A DNA stretch of 22,204 bases, taken from the IMG/VR virus record IMGVR_UViG_3300032665_000210, positions 1-22,204 of that record, one strand, 5' to 3'. Below, in pieces: positions 20,029 to 22,204 of the stretch. The position numbers and the translations under genes are program-made. The stretch's first letter is position 1; each line of letters opens with the position of its first letter. The DNA comes from a virus. Below the pieces are notes generated by a model. That model saw only the letters and a program-made list of their open reading frames with translations. It made no database searches and was not told the origin of the DNA.

Positions 20029-20246
20029 TGTTTGAAGTTCAACACTACACCCTGTGCGATGGTTGGATTAACTGTTGGTCGGAGGAGGATGAAAACGGAG
20101 TAATGATCCCCTCCATTTATAGGACATATACCGAAGCCCTAGATGCCTTGAATGAATTTCTTGAAGATGAGTTGATGGAATTTAACGCTGGCAATATTGA
20201 TTCGATGTATGAATTAGACGAGTTCAGAATAATGGAGATTTTTTAA
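20028..20246 (+). CDS. Small conserved protein (MFEVQHYTLCDGWIN family)
   Basis: The 72-residue acidic protein reads MFEVQHYTLCDGWINCWSEE, then YRTYTEALDALNEFLEDELM and DSMYELDEFRIMEIF. The opening QHYTLCDGWINxW and the closing DEFRI are the marks of a small family common in phages and plasmids of Proteobacteria, with unknown function. The predicted fold is two strands, a central amphipathic helix and a final strand. A GGAGG site overlaps the end of the previous gene. Confidence 0.83.
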   Translation: MFEVQHYTLCDGWINCWSEEDENGVMIPSIYRTYTEALDALNEFLEDELMEFNAGNIDSMYELDEFRIMEIF

Positions 20247-20431
20247 TGCCTAAGAAAACATTGGAAGAAATTGAAGCAGAGATGAATAACATGGTTTTCC
20301 AATTAACGAAGCTATGCAAGATGGAGTATTACGACTGGCGATTAGAAGACAGGATGCACTATGGTCGGCTGATGGCTATGAAGCAAAGAAGATTGGCTGA
20401 ACAACAACATAAGAGGACTGAAAATGCCTAA
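20246..20431 (+). CDS. Helical small protein MPKKTLEEIEAEM
   Basis: This 61-residue helical protein reads MPKKTLEEIEAEMNNMVFQL, then TKLCKMEYYDWRLEDRMHYG and RLMAMKQRRLAEQQ. It is amphipathic and rather basic at the end, and probably a coiled coil or a helical hairpin. It starts ATGCCTAAG, like its MPKY neighbours, but lacks their beta strands, so it is probably not a paralogue. GGAG lies 8-9 nt upstream. Its last 8 bases overlap the next gene. Function unknown. Confidence 0.78.
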   Translation: MPKKTLEEIEAEMNNMVFQLTKLCKMEYYDWRLEDRMHYGRLMAMKQRRLAEQQHKRTENA

Positions 20432-20591
20432 ATACGAAGTTAGCTATACATCATGGGTAACGATTGAAGTAGATGCCCATGATGATGACCAAGCCCTTTC
20501 TATGGCTGATGCCATTCTTGACACCTTTACTGGTGCTGACTTTAGAGAATGTTGTGATTATCAAGGGATCAGGGAGGAATCAAATGCCTAA
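20424..20591 (+). CDS. MPKY small protein 2 (55 residues)
   Basis: The start ATGCCTAAATA (20424) lies inside the end of the previous gene. The 55 residues are MPKYEVSYTSWVTIEVDAHD, then DDQALSMADAILDTFTGADF and RECCDYQGIREESNA. A strand, a helix (DQALSMADAIL) and a strand give the same outline as the 19634 and 20584 genes. Its stop overlaps the start of the next MPKY gene by 8 bases, in the sequence AATGCCTAAATA that also forms the junction on its left. It looks like a tandem duplication unit. Confidence 0.78.
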   Translation: MPKYEVSYTSWVTIEVDAHDDDQALSMADAILDTFTGADFRECCDYQGIREESNA

Positions 20592-20781
20592 ATATCGAGT
20601 ATGCATAGCAAGAGAAGAGACTACCCTTTGTTGGATAGATGTTAATTGCAAGACTAAAAGCAAAGCTGAAGATATTGCTTGGAAAATGTTTAACGAGGAC
20701 TCTTCTATTTTGGAAAAGGGAGAGATGGTTCATGCCGATGAATACATTGACTATGTAACGGAGGTGCATGATGGACTATAA
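20584..20781 (+). CDS. MPKY small protein 3
   Basis: I place the start at ATGCCTAAATA (20584), because GGGAGG lies 6-7 nt upstream. The open frame begins earlier, at 20473, but that part is a shadow of the previous gene. The 65 residues are MPKYRVCIAREETTLCWIDV, then NCKTKSKAEDIAWKMFNEDS and MVHADEYIDYVTEVHDGL. The fold outline is the same as in MPKY proteins 1 and 2, with two extra cysteines (C7, C16). Function unknown. Confidence 0.8.
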   Translation: MPKYRVCIAREETTLCWIDVNCKTKSKAEDIAWKMFNEDSSILEKGEMVHADEYIDYVTEVHDGL

Positions 20782-20950
20782 CCAGTTGAAAGACTTGGTT
20801 GGCGAGGACAATGCCATTTCAGTCTATGACTATTTCAATGACTTTACAGTCGATAACCTAATCCAGTTGGTGCTAGATGGCTACACACCTAGCCAGTTGT
20901 TGAATTTAGCCAAACAGTTAAGAGAGGATTTAGATGATGAAGATGCCTAA
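20771..20950 (+). CDS. Small acidic helical protein
   Basis: Two consecutive ATGs lie at 20768 and 20771. I prefer the second because GGAGG is then 6 nt away (59 residues). The sequence is MDYNQLKDLVGEDNAISVYD, then FNDFTVDNLIQLVLDGYTPS and LLNLAKQLREDLDDEDA. It is all-helical and acidic. The end overlaps the next gene by 17 bases. I recognise no family. Confidence 0.75.
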   Translation: MDYNQLKDLVGEDNAISVYDYFNDFTVDNLIQLVLDGYTPSQLLNLAKQLREDLDDEDA

Positions 20951-21176
20951 CATGAACCGCCTACACCGATTCAAGGAATTACTTTGGGAAAGGTATGACG
21001 ATAGGATTCGAGACCAAGAGGATTGGTTTTACAAGGGATGGGGATGGGAAATTAACTTTGTAGAAAACAATGACCAAAGCAGTTGTGTTGCTTATCGGAT
21101 TAAAGATGGCACGACTGACTGGAGCGATTACATCATCCTTGAAAAGTATGTTAAAGAATGGAGGAAAGTGGTATGA
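20934..21176 (+). CDS. Hypothetical protein, Trp-rich
   Basis: The protein has up to 80 residues, starting MMKMPNMNRLHRFKELLWER with AGAGGA 5 nt upstream of the first ATG. Starts at 20937, 20943 and 20952 are also possible. The middle is RDQEDWFYKGWGWEINFVEN, and the end is DWSDYIILEKYVKEWRKVV. Seven tryptophans in 80 residues is unusual and suggests a compact core or a binding face. The stop overlaps the next ATG (ATGA). Function unknown. Confidence 0.75.
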   Translation: MMKMPNMNRLHRFKELLWERYDDRIRDQEDWFYKGWGWEINFVENNDQSSCVAYRIKDGTTDWSDYIILEKYVKEWRKVV

Positions 21177-21352
21177 ATAAATGGGAAGTAGTGCCATTTT
21201 TTGACTATGACGATTACTACCAAGTTGGTAGAACAGTCATGGTAGATGGAAAGTATAAATTTGAATCAAAAGGTATCAGGTATAGGGAAAAGTCTAAAGC
21301 TCAGAACCATGCCAATAAACTAAATAAGGAGTTAGCAAATGAACCAAGCTGA
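21173..21352 (+). CDS. Small basic protein, MNKWEVVPFFDY
   Basis: The ATG at 21173 forms an ATGA overlap with the previous stop, and GGAGG is 8 nt upstream. An in-frame start at 21158 lies inside the previous gene. The 59 residues read MNKWEVVPFFDYDDYYQVGR, VDGKYKFESKGIRYREKSKA, and QNHANKLNKELANEPS. Three beta segments and a C-terminal helix (KSKAQNHANKLN) suggest the same general layout as the MPKY proteins. A helix of this kind is common in small phage proteins of unknown role. Confidence 0.77.
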   Translation: MNKWEVVPFFDYDDYYQVGRTVMVDGKYKFESKGIRYREKSKAQNHANKLNKELANEPS

Positions 21353-21506
21353 TAAAGATGCAGAAAAGTGGATGGAAATGAATCAGAGAGTGCAATACCG
21401 CAACCTTATTAAAGCCAAAGAACTAGGCGATCTTTACTATATCGACCAACATGGCACAGTCATTGTCCATGATCCGAAAGCAGAGAATGAATCTAAAGAA
21501 CTGTAA
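21339..21506 (+). CDS. 55-residue hypothetical protein
   Basis: The ATG at 21339 overlaps the end of the previous gene (ATGA-like by 14 bases), with AAGGAG about 9 nt upstream. The 55 residues are MNQADKDAEKWMEMNQRVQY, then RNLIKAKELGDLYYIDQHGT and VIVHDPKAENESKEL. It is a charged helix followed by a short beta hairpin (LYYIDQHGTVIVHD). The 3' part overlaps the start of the sigma-4 gene in another frame. I do not recognise it. Confidence 0.75.
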   Translation: MNQADKDAEKWMEMNQRVQYRNLIKAKELGDLYYIDQHGTVIVHDPKAENESKEL

Positions 21507-21768
21507 GGGGAAAGTGCCAGTCTTTGTAGGAGGTGATGCCCCTTACAAGCTGGTGGATTTTCCGACTAGGGAGCAATTTGACGAAATGTTTAAGCGTAAC
21601 AATGTTGTTTTACGGGAGAAATACTGGAATGTTTTGAAGATGCGTTCACAAGGGCATACACTTATAGAAGTAGGAGGAATGTATACCCTTACTCGTGAAA
21701 GGATCAGGCAGATTGAAGCTAAGTTTTTAAGGAAAGTAGCAGTTTCTTTAGAGACTGAGACGCTTTGA
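21487..21768 (+). CDS. Stand-alone sigma-70 region 4-like protein
   Basis: Residues about 42-84 (LREKYWNVLKMRSQGHTLIE, then VGGMYTLTRERIRQIEAKFL and RKV) match sigma region 4 closely. TLxEVGxxxxVTRERIRQIEAKALRKL is the region 4.2 helix-turn-helix that reads the -35 box and touches the beta flap. Regions 1 to 3 are absent, so it cannot be a complete sigma factor. It may bind core polymerase or promoter DNA and redirect transcription to phage genes. The first 40 residues (KVPVFVGGDAPYKLVDFPTR) are a separate extension. The start is uncertain: the open frame reaches 21451, and I use the ATG at 21487, which overlaps the previous gene by 20 bases. Its 3' end overlaps the minus-strand primase gene. 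Confidence 0.83.
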   Translation: MNLKNCKGKVPVFVGGDAPYKLVDFPTREQFDEMFKRNNVVLREKYWNVLKMRSQGHTLIEVGGMYTLTRERIRQIEAKFLRKVAVSLETETL

Positions 21769-22204
21769 AATTACCTACTTTGACATGGTAATCATTAAAA
21801 TCATCCCCGATTGTTGGGGATATCCAATACGGCTTGCCTGTCTTTTTGGCAGTCATTTCTCCGACACTGTTGGGGTCATTATCAGCGATGATGATCCCAC
21901 TTTCGATGCTCCGACTTACGAACTCCATGTTGCTTGCACTAAAACAAATATAGACCGAATACGGCAGATTCATCTGTTTCATAATATCCCTGACGGAAAG
22001 ACCAGTGGCATAACCCTCGCAAAATATTGCAGTCCCTTTTGCTCCAATCGTGAAAGTTGCTCCTTTGCTCGTCTGTCCATGCAAGAACTTCTTGTTCCCC
22101 TCATGGTCGATGAGTTGGCATCCTATCAAGGTCTTACCACTTCTCATCGGAATGACTAAGATCTCTTTATCATCTTTGACCCAAACATTGCCATGTTCCA
22201 TAGG
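21719..22204 (-). CDS. TOPRIM primase-like protein, C-terminal part (partial)
   Basis: The frame is open at the right edge, so the upstream part is missing. At least 161 residues are visible. A TOPRIM core is clear: IFCEGYATGLSVRDIMKQ with the catalytic Glu (residue 62 counting from the ATG at 22201), then GIIIADNDPNSVGE with the DxD acids (107 and 109), and SPTIGDDFNDYHVKVG. The EGYATGLSV...FSASNM...ADNDPxxxGE...GDDFNDYH pattern is typical of phage and TraC-type primases that make primers for replication. The missing N-terminus probably carries a zinc-binding domain, but this is unseen. The ATG at 22201 is likely internal. Confidence 0.88.
   Translation of the reverse strand, partial: PMEHGNVWVKDDKEILVIPMRSGKTLIGCQLIDHEGNKKFLHGQTSKGATFTIGAKGTAIFCEGYATGLSVRDIMKQMNLPYSVYICFSASNMEFVSRSIESGIIIADNDPNSVGEMTAKKTGKPYWISPTIGDDFNDYHVKVGNFKASQSLKKLLLSLKT

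Noticed and set aside
1-22204. tRNA genes, integrase or attachment sites
   Set aside because: I found no cloverleaf-like stretch, no tyrosine- or serine-recombinase motif, and no terminal repeat in the window. The lifestyle cannot be decided.

Overview
This window is one contiguous stretch of a tailed-phage (Caudoviricetes) genome with about 50 tightly packed genes. I see no rRNA, tRNA, CRISPR array, transposase or integrase. The packaging and head genes (small and large terminase, portal, cochaperonin-like protein, scaffold-like protein, coat protein, neck adaptors), an 838-residue portal, and the absence of any tail-tube, sheath or tape-measure gene in the part shown suggest a short-tailed, P22-like architecture. 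That is inference, because the tail region continues past the left edge. The many small proteins resemble families I know mostly from uncultured aquatic phages. The host cannot be read from the sequence.

Layout. (a) Positions 1-15977, minus strand, read right to left: a virion/packaging operon. The order is TerS, a 102-residue unknown, a LexA-type winged-helix protein, TerL, portal, a 64-residue unknown, a GroES-like cochaperonin, a coiled-coil scaffold candidate, a 150-residue unknown, a coat-associated protein and the major capsid protein. A clear intrinsic terminator follows. Next come a 239-frame structural protein, a second intrinsic terminator and a 283-residue structural protein. After that lies a run of small basic, Gly-Lys- or His-rich proteins, interrupted by a gp4-like adaptor and ending in a partial second adaptor at the left edge. 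(b) 15978-16346: a divergent control region with a candidate minus promoter for terS, a candidate plus promoter, and several palindromes. One palindrome has a near-identical copy inside terS. (c) 16347-21768, plus strand: 23 short, overlapping, mostly unrecognised genes of early-region type. They include DUF6876-, DUF6927- and MGLDMYL-like proteins, a tandem set of small proteins starting MPKY, and last a protein that is little more than a sigma-70 region 4. (d) 21719-22204, minus strand: the C-terminal part of a TOPRIM primase-like gene, whose 3' end overlaps the sigma-4 gene by 50 bp.

How it fits together. Two divergent transcription units leave the 15978-16346 region: virion genes leftward, small early or host-takeover genes rightward. 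Three proteins could affect the switch or assembly: the LexA-like DNA-binding protein in the packaging operon, the sigma-4 protein at the end of the early operon, and the GroES-like protein between portal and scaffold. The most unusual elements are a twin palindrome (15155-15178 and 16094-16116), a stem with duplicated GAGACCGCAAA motifs (18658-18713), and a cluster of His/Lys/Gly low-complexity proteins of unknown role (303-4357).
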